A stretch of 34,929 bases of DNA from Bacteroidota bacterium. Lineage in GTDB: Bacteria; Bacteroidota; Bacteroidia; Sphingobacteriales; Sphingobacteriaceae. A program made the position numbers and the translations under genes. Location: assembly GCA_023450085.1 (NCBI GenBank), contig JAEXHI010000003.1, positions 1 to 34,929 on the forward strand, read 5' to 3'. The notes beneath the pieces are model-generated. The model ran no database searches. It was given only the letters and a program-made list of their open reading frames with translations, and had not been told where the DNA came from. Numbering within the stretch: position 1 is the stretch's first letter; each line of letters begins with the position of its first letter. This document shows, piece after piece, positions 16,544 to 25,631 of this stretch.

Positions 16544-17659
16544 ATGTTACAAAAGAATACAACAAAGAGAGAAGCTTATTGGCTGGTATTGCTAGTCTCT
16601 ATCTTGCTGTCGGCCTGTGGCCAACCTCAGCAAGGTTTTGAGATGCCGCCAGTAAATACGGATTTCATGACGCTTGGTTTAGCCGATGCTTCTATAGAGA
16701 AACGTTACCCAGGGATGATTGAGGGAACCGTGAACGTAGAGGTAAAAGCGCAAGTAAGCGGTTACTTGGAAACCATCTACGTCAAAGAAGGCGACTATGT
16801 GAATAAAGGACAATCCTTATTTAAAATCAAGGGAGATGTTTTTAACGAGCAAGTGAACAATAGCCAGGCTAATTTGAAAGCCGCGTTAGCAGCTCAGTCC
16901 AATGCCAAAATAGAGGTAGAGAAAATCAAACCTTTGGTAGCTGAAAAAGTAGTTTCGGATATCCAGCTAAAAACAGCACAAGCTAATTATGATGCTGCTA
17001 CAGCACAAGTGGCCCAAGCTAAAGCAGCTTTAGGTTCTTCGCAAATCAATGCCGATTTTGCTATTATCAAAGCACCTGTAAGTGGTTATATAGGTAGAAT
17101 TCCTAACCGTATTGGTAACTTGGTAACACCAGCAGATGCGGCCCCATTAACTACCCTTTCTGAAATCAACCAGGTATTGGTGTATTTCTCGATGAGCGAG
17201 GCAGATTTTATTGCTTTTAACCAAGATCGTAAAACAGATTTAGGTATGAATATCGTGAGCCTAGTGATGGCAGATGGCAAGCCTTACGCTCACCAAGGTA
17301 AATTGGAATTGGCTAGTGGTAATATCGAAAGAAGCACAGGAAGCATTGCCCTAAAAGCTGTTTTCCCTAACCCAGATAAGTTATTACGTTCTGGTGGTGC
17401 AGGTCGTGTAATCATTACCAAGAAAATAAAAGATGCTTTGGCATTGCCGATGGCAAGTGTAAAAGATGTACAAGATAAGTTCTTCGTGTTTACCCTTGCT
17501 GATAGCAATAAGGTAGCCATGAAGGCGATTGAAATTCTTGGAAGATCTGGTGATAACTACATTGTAAAATCAGGTGTAGCCAAAGGTGAAAAAATTGCGA
17601 TCAACAGTATAGATGCCTTGGCTGAAGGCGTAAAAGTAGTGCCTACAGTTGCTAAATAA
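16544..17659 (+). CDS. RND efflux periplasmic adaptor (membrane fusion) lipoprotein
   Basis: A 371-residue adaptor that links the inner-membrane pump to the outer-membrane channel. The lipoprotein signal ends VSILLSACGQ (lipidated Cys). The lipoyl halves are VKAQVSGYLETIYVKEGDYV and ADFAIIKAPVSGYIGRIPNRIG, separated by a helical hairpin rich in Ala, Gln and Lys (about 100-165). The beta-barrel and membrane-proximal domains follow (VLVYFSMSEADFIAF, LRSGGAGRVIITKK, AINSIDALAEGVKV). Length and order match AcrA/MexA-type proteins. First gene of a three-gene operon, 35 bp before the pump gene. Substrates probably antibiotics, detergents or dyes; not predictable. Confidence 0.93.
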   Translation: MLQKNTTKREAYWLVLLVSILLSACGQPQQGFEMPPVNTDFMTLGLADASIEKRYPGMIEGTVNVEVKAQVSGYLETIYVKEGDYVNKGQSLFKIKGDVFNEQVNNSQANLKAALAAQSNAKIEVEKIKPLVAEKVVSDIQLKTAQANYDAATAQVAQAKAALGSSQINADFAIIKAPVSGYIGRIPNRIGNLVTPADAAPLTTLSEINQVLVYFSMSEADFIAFNQDRKTDLGMNIVSLVMADGKPYAHQGKLELASGNIERSTGSIALKAVFPNPDKLLRSGGAGRVIITKKIKDALALPMASVKDVQDKFFVFTLADSNKVAMKAIEILGRSGDNYIVKSGVAKGEKIAINSIDALAEGVKVVPTVAK

Positions 17660-17694
17660 CGCATCAAAAATTACATCGTTTTAAAAAGCATTTT

Positions 17695-20600
17695 ATGTTA
17701 AAGAGAATTATAGATAGGCCAGTATTGGCCACGGTAATCTCTGTAGTATTGGTGATCTTGGGGATCATTGGACTAACGAGGTTGCCCGTAACAAGGTTCC
17801 CTGATATTTCCCCGCCAACGGTTACCGTTTCGGGAAGTTATCCAGGAGGAAATAGTGAGTCGGTGATCCGCTCGGTGGTAACACCATTGGAAGAGCAGAT
17901 CAATGGGGTAGAGCAAATGGAGTATATCAAATCAACCGCCAGTAATGACGGTTCGTTCTCCATTTCGGTGATTTTTAAGCAGGGAGTTAATCCCGATCAA
18001 GCTGCGGTAAACGTGCAGAACAGGGTGCAACAAGCTACGCCTATTCTTCCACAGGAGGTAATCCAAATGGGGTTAACCACTTCAAAGCAGCAAAATAGTA
18101 TGATCATGATCTTCGATGTGTACACCGAGGATAACAATAAGTATGATGAAACTTTCCTGCAAAACTACATCAACATTAACATGGTGCCTCAAATTAAGAG
18201 GGTACCAGGGGTAGGACAGGTACAATTGTTCGGCGCAAAAGATTACTCGATGCGTGTTTGGTTGAATCCTCAAAAGATGGCCAACTATGGCTTAATTCCT
18301 TCGGATGTAAACACAGCCATTTCGCGTCAAAGTGTGGAGTCGGCTCCAGGTAAATTAGGTTCCGAATCTGATGCGCCATTGGAATACGTAATGCGTTACA
18401 AGGGTAAGAAGAATCAAACTACAGAGTACGAAAACATCATTGTAAAAAGAAATGGTGGAGAATTGGTACGCCTGAAAGATGTAGCCAGAATTGAATTTGG
18501 TTCCATTTATTATGGCGGTAACAGTACCTCTAACGGAAAAAATGCGGTAACGGCAGCTATCTTGCAAACTACTGGTTCCAATGCCAATGCCATTGAGATT
18601 GGGGTAAACGCCGAGCTTGAAAAAGCGGCCAAATCGTTTCCTCCAGGCATCAAGTATGGCAAATTGATGAGTACCAAAGAGCGTTTGGACGAAGCTACTG
18701 GTCAGGTGAAATCGACTTTGATCGAGGCCTTTATTCTAGTGTTTATCGTAGTATTCTTATTCTTACAAGATTTTAGGTCAACCATTATTCCAGCTATTGC
18801 AGTGCCGGTAGCTATTATTGGTACTTTCTTCTTCCTGTTGGTATTTGGTTTTACCATTAACATTCTTACACTATTTGCCTTGGTGTTAGCCATTGGTATT
18901 GTGGTGGATGATGCCATTGTGGTGGTAGAGGCGGTGCATAGCAAAATGGAAGGTTCTAACCTATCGGGAAAAGAAGCTACCCATACGGCCATGGGCGAAA
19001 TTACCGGAGCGGTAATCTCCATTACTTTGGTGATGTCGGCGGTGTTTATCCCGATTGGTTTTATGACAGGGTCTTCGGGTATTTTCTATAAGCAGTTTGC
19101 TTATACCTTGGCCATCGCTATTATCATTTCGGCAGTAAACGCTTTAACACTTACGCCAGCACTTTGTGCTTTGTTACTTAAAAACAATCACGCAGGTGAA
19201 CATGTAAACCAACCTACAGAACGTGGTTTTAAAAGACGTTTCTTCACAGCCTTTAATGCTGGTTTTGATAACCTTACCAATCGTTATATCAAAGGACTTC
19301 GTTTCTTGATCAAAAAGAAATGGTTGGGTGCAGGTTTAACCGTAGGGATCAGTGCGATAGCCATTTTCCTAATGGTAAGCACTCCAAAAAGTTTTGTGCC
19401 GATGGAAGATGACGGCTTCATGGTGTTTAGCTTGAGCATGCCTCCAGGTACTGCTTTGGATCGTACGACAGAAGTAGCCAAGAAAATTGACGAGATCTTT
19501 AAAGGAAACGAAGCGGTAGAAAGTGTAGCGAACATTACAGGTTTCAACATCTTATCAAACAGTGCCAGCCCTGCTTACGGATTAGGTTTCGTGAAGTTAA
19601 AACCTAAGAAAGATCGTGGAGCAGTACAAGACATTGACCAAATTACTGCCAATGTTTCTGCCCAATTAGCAGGGATCAAAGAAGGTTCGGTAATGGTATT
19701 TAGGATGCCTCCAGTAGAGGGTTATGGGGTAACTAATGGTGCCGAAATTGTATTGCAGGATAAAACAGGCAAAGATGCAGCCGCTTTAAAAGCTATGGCT
19801 GACAAGGTGATGGGACAGATCATGCAGCAACCAGGCGTGCAATATGCTTATACTACTTTCCGTGCCGATTTCCCGCAGTTTGAAGTTGAAGTGGATGAAG
19901 ATAAAGCCAGTCAAATGGGGTTGAGCGTAAGCGATATCATGCAAACCATACAGGTTTATTTTTCTGGAGATCAGAGCTTGAACTTTACCAGATTTGGTAA
20001 GTTTTACAGAGTTAGCGTAAAAGCCGATGGCGTTTTCAGAGCTGATGAAGATGCATTTAATGAAATCTTTGTAAGGAACGACCAAAATCAAATGGTGCCT
20101 GTAAAAGGATTAGTGAGCTTACATAAAGTTTATGGACCTGAGTCAATGAGCAGATACAATTTGTACAACGCTTTAACTATTAACGTAATGCCTATTCCAG
20201 GTACAAGTAGTGGCGATATCATGGACAATTTGGAGAAAAATGTATTGAGCAAATTGCCTTCAGATTATGGTTACGAGTGGACGGGATTGAGCTTAGAGGA
20301 GAAATCTTCAGGTGCACAAACTTTGGTGATTTTATCCCTTTGTTTGTTGTTCGTGTATTTCTTGTTGGCTGCACAATATGAAAGTTATCTATTGCCATTA
20401 GCGGTACTATTGTCTATTCCTACAGGAGTGTTGGGCGCTTTCGGTGGGATCAAGGCTATCGGTTTAGATAACAATATTTATGTACAGGTAGGTTTGATCA
20501 TGTTGGTTGGTTTATTGGCCAAAAATGCCATCCTGATTGTGGAATTTGCGGTGCAACGTAGAGCCTCTGGACTGTCGATCAAAGACGCAGCCATTGATGG

Positions 20601-20850
20601 TGCCAAATCGAGGTTACGTCCTATCATCATGACTTCCCTCGCTTTTATTGTGGGAATGATTCCTTTGATGATTGCCACAGGAGGTTCGGCCATGGGTAAT
20701 AGATCCATCAGTACGGGAGCAGCTATCGGGATGTTAACGGGGGTAATATTTGGAGTTTTTGTTATTCCATTGTTGTACATGCTATTCCAATTTTTACAGG
20801 AAAAGGTGTCAAGTAAAAAGCCATTACCTCAACCTGAATTAAATCATTAA
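17695..20850 (+). CDS. RND multidrug efflux pump, HAE1/AcrB family
   Basis: A 1051-residue inner-membrane proton/drug antiporter of full length. It starts MLKRIIDRPVLATVISVVLV (first helix) and has PDISPPTVTVSGSYPGGNSE in the porter domain. Proton-relay residues are present: Asp405-Asp406 in IGIVVDDAIVVVEAV and Lys943 in GLLAKNAILIVEFAV. Two large periplasmic loops and the two six-helix halves are intact. It works as a trimer with the adaptor encoded 35 bp upstream and the channel encoded 2 bp downstream. No frameshift or missing segment seen. Confidence 0.95.
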   Translation: MLKRIIDRPVLATVISVVLVILGIIGLTRLPVTRFPDISPPTVTVSGSYPGGNSESVIRSVVTPLEEQINGVEQMEYIKSTASNDGSFSISVIFKQGVNPDQAAVNVQNRVQQATPILPQEVIQMGLTTSKQQNSMIMIFDVYTEDNNKYDETFLQNYININMVPQIKRVPGVGQVQLFGAKDYSMRVWLNPQKMANYGLIPSDVNTAISRQSVESAPGKLGSESDAPLEYVMRYKGKKNQTTEYENIIVKRNGGELVRLKDVARIEFGSIYYGGNSTSNGKNAVTAAILQTTGSNANAIEIGVNAELEKAAKSFPPGIKYGKLMSTKERLDEATGQVKSTLIEAFILVFIVVFLFLQDFRSTIIPAIAVPVAIIGTFFFLLVFGFTINILTLFALVLAIGIVVDDAIVVVEAVHSKMEGSNLSGKEATHTAMGEITGAVISITLVMSAVFIPIGFMTGSSGIFYKQFAYTLAIAIIISAVNALTLTPALCALLLKNNHAGEHVNQPTERGFKRRFFTAFNAGFDNLTNRYIKGLRFLIKKKWLGAGLTVGISAIAIFLMVSTPKSFVPMEDDGFMVFSLSMPPGTALDRTTEVAKKIDEIFKGNEAVESVANITGFNILSNSASPAYGLGFVKLKPKKDRGAVQDIDQITANVSAQLAGIKEGSVMVFRMPPVEGYGVTNGAEIVLQDKTGKDAAALKAMADKVMGQIMQQPGVQYAYTTFRADFPQFEVEVDEDKASQMGLSVSDIMQTIQVYFSGDQSLNFTRFGKFYRVSVKADGVFRADEDAFNEIFVRNDQNQMVPVKGLVSLHKVYGPESMSRYNLYNALTINVMPIPGTSSGDIMDNLEKNVLSKLPSDYGYEWTGLSLEEKSSGAQTLVILSLCLLFVYFLLAAQYESYLLPLAVLLSIPTGVLGAFGGIKAIGLDNNIYVQVGLIMLVGLLAKNAILIVEFAVQRRASGLSIKDAAIDGAKSRLRPIIMTSLAFIVGMIPLMIATGGSAMGNRSISTGAAIGMLTGVIFGVFVIPLLYMLFQFLQEKVSSKKPLPQPELNH

Positions 20851-20852
20851 TT

Positions 20853-22265
20853 ATGAAACGAGTTTTAAATTATATTATCGTTTGTGCGCTAGGTTCGGTG
20901 ATTTTGTCATCTTGTGCGGTAGGTAAAAAATACCAACGACCTGATTTGGCTACGCCGGAAGCTTATCGTGCAACCATGGGCCTTACTGGCGACACCGTGT
21001 TGTTACCATGGAGAGCATTTTTTAAGGATCAGCAATTGGTGACCTTAATCAATCAGGCGCTGGAAAAAAATAAGGATGTAGCAGTAGCCATGTTAAACAT
21101 GGAACAATTGGAGCTTTCTTTTAAGCAGGCAAAGTTGGGTTTACTACCAACTTTAGACCTTAGCGTAGGAGCTTCAAGAATCTATCAGTCTAAAAATTCA
21201 TTGAATGGTTCGCTTAGCCAGCAATTTGTGGGAAGCAGCTACCTCGATGATTATAGTGCGACCCTATCTCTATCGTGGGAAGCTGATATTTGGGGCAAAG
21301 CAAAAATGCAGAAAGATGCTGCAAGAGCAAATTACTTTATGCAAAGGGAAAACCTTTCGGCCCTAAAAACCAGAATTATTGCGCAAGTAGCGCAAGCTTA
21401 TTACAATTTGCTAGCTCTTGATGAGCAATTGAAGGTGGCAGAGCGAAACATTGTACTTAGTGATAGTACCGTGAGGATGATCCAATTGCAATACCAAGCT
21501 GGACAAGTGAATTCATTAGGCGTTGAGCAAGCTGTTGCGCAGAAAAAAACAGCCCAACTTTTGGTTCCCTTGGCCAAGCAAAATATTGCGATACAGGAAA
21601 ATGCACTGAGTATTTTATGTGGCGATTATCCTAAAAATATTGCTAGAGATTTTGCCTTTAAAACAACTGATATTGGCGATGTTTTTCCTGATGGTGTACC
21701 TGCAAAATTGCTAAGTAGAAGACCAGATTTAAAAGCAGCAGAATATGCAGTGGTATCGGCCAATGCCAATACTGGATTAGCTAAAGCAGCCATGTATCCA
21801 AGCATTAGTATTACACCATCTATTGGTGCCAACTCTTACCAATTTAGCAACTGGTTTGATTTACCAGGTTCGTTAGTGAAAAATATTGGTGGCAACCTTG
21901 CTCAACCCATCTTTAGAAAGAAGGAGTTGAGAACCAATTATGAGATTGCCAAATTGGAACAACAAAAGTCAGCAGAGCAATTCCGTCAGTCGATGATGTT
22001 GGCCGTTGGCGAGGTGTCTGATGCTATGGTTAAATCAAGCCATGCTACTGAAAGAATGGTGTTGGTTGATGAAAAGCAAGCCTCTTTAAATAAGGCTGTA
22101 AAAAATGCACTGCTATTGTACCGTAGCGGAATGGCTACTTACCTAGAAGTAATTGTAGCGCAAAACAATGCTTTACAAAATGAATTAGATGTTATTTCAC
22201 TTCAAAAAGAAAAAGCAGATGCAAAAATCGATTTGTATCGTGCTCTTGGAGGAGGAGTGGAGTAA
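20853..22265 (+). CDS. Outer-membrane efflux channel lipoprotein, TolC/OprM (NodT) family
   Basis: A 470-residue channel subunit. The lipoprotein signal ends VILSSCAVGKKYQRPDL, the classic NodT-family start. Two repeats of the outer-membrane efflux fold are visible: ALEKNKDVAVAMLNMEQLEL and AQAYYNLLALDEQLKVAERN in the first, SRRPDLKAAEYAVVSANANTGLAKAAMYP and YRSGMATYLEVIVAQNNAL in the second. It forms a trimeric channel through the outer membrane and completes the pump. It begins 2 bp after the pump stop, so the three genes are one transcript, closed by the terminator at 22292. Confidence 0.94.
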   Translation: MKRVLNYIIVCALGSVILSSCAVGKKYQRPDLATPEAYRATMGLTGDTVLLPWRAFFKDQQLVTLINQALEKNKDVAVAMLNMEQLELSFKQAKLGLLPTLDLSVGASRIYQSKNSLNGSLSQQFVGSSYLDDYSATLSLSWEADIWGKAKMQKDAARANYFMQRENLSALKTRIIAQVAQAYYNLLALDEQLKVAERNIVLSDSTVRMIQLQYQAGQVNSLGVEQAVAQKKTAQLLVPLAKQNIAIQENALSILCGDYPKNIARDFAFKTTDIGDVFPDGVPAKLLSRRPDLKAAEYAVVSANANTGLAKAAMYPSISITPSIGANSYQFSNWFDLPGSLVKNIGGNLAQPIFRKKELRTNYEIAKLEQQKSAEQFRQSMMLAVGEVSDAMVKSSHATERMVLVDEKQASLNKAVKNALLLYRSGMATYLEVIVAQNNALQNELDVISLQKEKADAKIDLYRALGGGVE

Positions 22266-22291
22266 GTTTGATGTTGAATAGTTGTTAGTTG

Positions 22292-22328
22292 ATGCCCCGA
22301 GCTATGGATGTAGTTCGGGGCATTTTTT
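22292..22328 (+). terminator. Strong terminator of the RND operon
   Basis: ATGCCCCGAGCTA (22292-22304), loop TGGATG, TAGTTCGGGGCAT (22311-22323): 13 pairs with one wobble, then a T-run. It is 26 bp after the channel stop codon. Confidence 0.85.
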
Positions 22329-22363
22329 GTAAGAAACTTGAAAGTCTTCTATTGTTCCTTGGT

Positions 22364-22471
22364 TGTCATCTCGATTGCATAGTGGATCTCGAAGCAACTA
22401 CGAAGCAAATCTTTTTTACTATTTCTGTTGATAACAAATTCAAAGATTTCTCGGTGATACTCGAAATGACG
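22364..22471. repeat. Inverted pair of family B repeats
   Basis: GTCATCTCGA (22364-22373) on the plus strand faces TCGAAATGAC (22461-22470), which is its reverse complement apart from one base. Both inner sides carry the family's GATCTCG/AGATTTCTC-type segment. A 72-codon frame crossing this block is not credible coding sequence. Confidence 0.65.
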
Positions 22472-22550
22472 GAATATGGCTGGTATTGCCAAGCCAAAAA
22501 AGAGTAGTGTTGCTTCTTCGTCTCTTTTTAGCAATGAACCCGTTGTCTTC

Positions 22551-22576
22551 GTCATCTCGACCGCATGGGAGAGATC
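22551..22576 (+). repeat. Family B repeat copy
   Basis: GTCATCTCGACCGCATGGG followed by AGAGATCT: a short copy with both conserved ends and no central TTCGG hairpin. Confidence 0.65.
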
Positions 22577-22653
22577 TAAGGACTTTGTCTGTCAATCATA
22601 TGTTTTATGATCTCATAGAGGTCAAATATTTATAACATAACTGATCAACATTG

Positions 22654-22722
22654 ATGCGACTCTGTAGGAGTCGTATGTTTTTTTGCACGTTAGTGCTATA
22701 ATCATTGAAATCCTTCGGATTT
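22654..22722 (+). repeat. Family A hairpin doublet away from the transposase
   Basis: First hairpin: ATGCGACTC, loop TGTAG, GAGTCGTAT (22654-22676), followed by a run of T. Then a small GCAC/GTGC hairpin (22684-22695) and GCTATAATCATTG leading into AAATCC-TTC-GGATTT (22708-22722). The GCTATAAT leader plus a TTC triloop is exactly the layout of the doublets around the transposase about 8 kb away, with different stem bases. Confidence 0.65.
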
Positions 22723-22752
22723 ATTCTAAGTCCTCCGAAACATCCCTATCTC

Positions 22753-22779
22753 GTCATTTCGACTGTATAAGAGAGAACT
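22753..22779 (+). repeat. Family B repeat copy
   Basis: GTCATTTCGACTGTATAAG followed by AGAGAACT. Both conserved ends are present in the gap after the family A doublet and before the MarR-GNAT gene end. Confidence 0.6.
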
Positions 22780-22813
22780 AGCAACTTTACCTATCAACCA
22801 TATATTTTTCAAC

Positions 22814-23773
22814 CTAATTATCCAGCACCAATTCCATTTGTATATTGGCACGGGCGTAAGGCGTAGCTCTACTCACCACTTTTTTAAAACCTAATTTATG
22901 ATACAAATTAATAGCAGGTTTAAGCAACGTATTACTTTCTAAATAAAGTTTTTTACCACCTAGTTCTTTGGTGGCCTCGACAATGGCATTACCTAACAAC
23001 CAACCAATATTTTTACCTTGTGCTTTTGGTGAAACTGCCATTTTTGCCATCTCAAAATCGTAATCAGGATCATCCATTTTAATTAATGCACAAACCCCCA
23101 CAGGCTCCTCTTTATAAAGGGCTACAAAGATTTTTCCTCCTCTATCTAAAATATAGGTTTTCGGATTATCCAGCGCTTTATAGTCCGCTTCTTCCATTTT
23201 GAAATAAGTAGAAATCCATTCCTCATTCAAGGCTTTAAAAGCAGATTGATATTTGTCTTCATAAGCTACAATGCGTACATCTTTGCTTTCCCTCAATTTT
23301 TTCTCCTCATTCACCCTGCGCAAAAGCGACTTGTGATCCAACAAAAACTCCCATTCCGCAATAGCTTCCCAAAGGTTGTGTCTTGCTTCCGAAGTGAGCG
23401 TTTCTACAGCTGCTTCTACATCCACCAACTGTACTTTTAACTTTTCCGAAAGCTGTTGACCTTTTTCACTCAACTTCACGACATTGGTACGTTTATCTGC
23501 TGATTTTAAATTCGAAGCCACCAAGCCCTCAGCAGCCATTTCTTTAATGATCTTTGTTACCGATGGTTGAGAGTGGCCAATCTCTTCTGCAATTTCGGTG
23601 ATGGTTTTCTCGGTGTCTTCAATAAGAATAAAAAGTACTGGGAACCATTTCGGCGATAGCGGTAAGTTGTATAGTTTATAAATTTCAGTCGCGTCATCTG
23701 TAAATCTTGCAGTCAACATTCTAAGTCTGCTGCCTAAGGCCATCTTACCTGTTTTATCAAAAAAACTCTTCAT
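22814..23773 (-). CDS. MarR-type regulator fused to a GNAT N-acetyltransferase
   Basis: A 319-residue fusion. I chose ATG 23773 (MKSFFDKTGKMALGSRLRML), where MarR homology begins; the frame extends to 23884 with an unlikely leader that would overlap the palindrome. Residues about 40-115 are the winged helix-turn-helix (ITEIAEEIGHSQPSVTKIIKEM for the recognition region, then a wing with SADKRTNVVKLSEKG). A helical dimerisation part follows. Residues about 170-319 are the GNAT fold, with acetyl-CoA motif AVSPKAQGKNIGWLLGNAI and LESNTLLKPAINLYHKLGFKKV. This fusion is common in Bacteroidetes. Target substrate and promoter unknown; probably autoregulated through the palindrome 15 bp upstream and possibly controlling the divergent serine hydrolase. 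Confidence 0.9.
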   Translation of the reverse strand: MKSFFDKTGKMALGSRLRMLTARFTDDATEIYKLYNLPLSPKWFPVLFILIEDTEKTITEIAEEIGHSQPSVTKIIKEMAAEGLVASNLKSADKRTNVVKLSEKGQQLSEKLKVQLVDVEAAVETLTSEARHNLWEAIAEWEFLLDHKSLLRRVNEEKKLRESKDVRIVAYEDKYQSAFKALNEEWISTYFKMEEADYKALDNPKTYILDRGGKIFVALYKEEPVGVCALIKMDDPDYDFEMAKMAVSPKAQGKNIGWLLGNAIVEATKELGGKKLYLESNTLLKPAINLYHKLGFKKVVSRATPYARANIQMELVLDN

Positions 23774-23787
23774 TGTATACCTAATTA

Positions 23788-23801
23788 CATAACTGGTTAT
23801 G
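23788..23801. promoter_or_regulatory. Palindromic candidate MarR operator
   Basis: CATAAC-TG-GTTATG is a perfect 6-bp inverted repeat with a 2-bp centre, located 15 bp upstream of the MarR-GNAT start in the 191-bp divergent gap. Size, symmetry and place fit a MarR dimer site that would repress its own gene. Confidence 0.55.
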
Positions 23802-23964
23802 CAAAATTGAAAATTAATATTTTGAAATGCAAATTTTAAAGAAAGATTGTGGAGCTGATGTTCCACGGCGGGTATAGCATTCAAATGTCGGGAAGGTGAC
23901 GGGAAGGTGTCGTTGAAAGAATGATAAATAGCATAGAACTTTAGATAAACAAAAATGATACGAT

Positions 23965-25161
23965 ATGAATTTCAGATGTTTAGCCATAATTATTTGTCTA
24001 TTAAGTAATGTGGCATTCGCTCAAGTAAACAAAATTAAAAGGCTCGACGGCAGCAAAATTTCAGATGCTAAAATTGACAGTACTGTGAAAAGATTGATGG
24101 AGCTGGCTAAGATTGAGGGCTTGAACTTGGCAGTCCTTAATCACAACAAAGCGGTGTTAGTGAAATCCTACGGTTTTAAAAACAAACCTCAAAATGCTTT
24201 GATGGATACGGCCACCATTGTTTACGGAGCATCTTTCAGTAAGGCCGTATTTGGGTATTTAATGATGAAGTTGGTAGAAGAAAAGGTCATCGAATTAGAT
24301 CGACCACTTTACCAATATCTAAAGCAATTCATCGCTAACTATCCTTACTTTGCCGATTTAAAGAATGATGATCGTTGGAAGCTCATTACGGCCAGAATGT
24401 GCTTGAGTCATACTACAGGTTTGCCAAATGTAAAGTGGTTCAACCCTATCACTAACGAACCAGATTCGTTGGGAACAATTAAAATCTATTTTACTCCAGG
24501 GAGTAAATACGCTTATTCTGGTGAAGGCTTTAGGTTTCTGCAATTGGTAGTAGAAGAAATCACCAATAAAAATATAGAGCAGTTAGCACAAGAGAAAATA
24601 TTCCAACCGTTGGGTATGAAGCGTACCGGTTATACTTGGCATGAATCTTTCGGGGATGATAACGTAGCGGTTGGTCACTTGGAGAATGGCTATATTGATC
24701 AAAAGCGAAAACGTACCGAACCCGTAGCGGGAGGATCTTTGGTGACCACCATTGCTGATTATGCTAAATTTATTGAGCAGGTGATGCAGCAGAAAGGACT
24801 GGATGCAGAAATGTATCAAGAGATGCTTTCACCGCAAATCCGTATTCATTCGGTCACCCAATTTCCACCTATTACGTATGAAATCACTAATGAAAATGAC
24901 GGGATCAAATTGTCGTATGGACTAGGCTGGGGTTTATTACAATGTCCTTATGGAAAAGCTTTCTTTAAAGAAGGAAATGGTGGTTCGTGGCGTAACTATA
25001 ATATTAATTTCCCCGACAAAGGTATTTCAATCATTATCATGGTGAACAGCGAAAATGGAGAAAAGATTTTTCAGGAACTGCTGGAGACTTTGCTTGGTGA
25101 CAATTGCATTCCTTGGAAATGGCAGGGTTATATCTCTTATCAACAACAGAAAAAATCATAG
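23965..25161 (+). CDS. Exported serine hydrolase, beta-lactamase family
   Basis: A 398-residue protein with a signal peptide (MNFRCLAIIICLLSNVAFAQ, cleavage before Q20 or V21). SFSK at 90-93 provides the nucleophile Ser90 and Lys93. The tyrosine motif is YSGEG in SKYAYSGEGFRFLQLVVEEI, and a glycine-rich KEGNGGSWRNYNINFP near residue 340 stands for the third motif. Typical of periplasmic beta-lactamase-related esterases or peptidases. Divergent from the MarR-GNAT gene, with the palindrome between them; co-regulation is likely but not shown. Not closely similar to the two serine hydrolases near 4 kb. Confidence 0.85.
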   Translation: MNFRCLAIIICLLSNVAFAQVNKIKRLDGSKISDAKIDSTVKRLMELAKIEGLNLAVLNHNKAVLVKSYGFKNKPQNALMDTATIVYGASFSKAVFGYLMMKLVEEKVIELDRPLYQYLKQFIANYPYFADLKNDDRWKLITARMCLSHTTGLPNVKWFNPITNEPDSLGTIKIYFTPGSKYAYSGEGFRFLQLVVEEITNKNIEQLAQEKIFQPLGMKRTGYTWHESFGDDNVAVGHLENGYIDQKRKRTEPVAGGSLVTTIADYAKFIEQVMQQKGLDAEMYQEMLSPQIRIHSVTQFPPITYEITNENDGIKLSYGLGWGLLQCPYGKAFFKEGNGGSWRNYNINFPDKGISIIIMVNSENGEKIFQELLETLLGDNCIPWKWQGYISYQQQKKS

Positions 25162-25631
25162 AAACAAATAAATAATGGGCTGCCTGCCATTAGGGCGTTA
25201 ATACCATTGAGTTTCCTATGTGTCTATGTGGTTCATTTAAGAAGCTTTTGCGTTTTTTGGTAAAGATAAAATACAACCACATAGGCCCATAAGAGTGCAT
25301 GCCGAACAGACCAAGACTGATTTTGGTAGAACGAAGGGTAATTGCTAGGGCTAGAGATAAAGAAAAATTACTGCATGTTTATTCCAACGACCTTAATTCA
25401 GTTAATCATTATATAATCTTGTCTTTCGATGATGTACGATATTAGCAGGTTTTAAATCCAAATTGCTTTTCCTTATCTAAATCTATAAGTTCAACTTAGA
25501 AAAACTAAAAATATAAACTACTGTTTTATAAGTGTTAAGGCTGTTTTTGAAGGTTTATGTAAAAAAAATGAGAGGTTCATTAATCCTTTCTAAAACTTTC
25601 GATGTCTTAAAGAGGAACTAGACCAAAAGAA
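25162..25631. other. 470-bp intergenic region with one inverted repeat
   Basis: No gene seen. It contains a perfect 10-bp inverted repeat, CTATGTGGTT (25224-25233) and AACCACATAG (25275-25284), separated by 41 bp. The rest is very AT-rich and presumably includes the promoter of the DUF1800 gene. Confidence 0.5.

Noticed and set aside
22289..22507. 72-residue reading frame after the RND operon
   Set aside because: It begins inside the terminator and runs through family B repeats; composition and position indicate chance.
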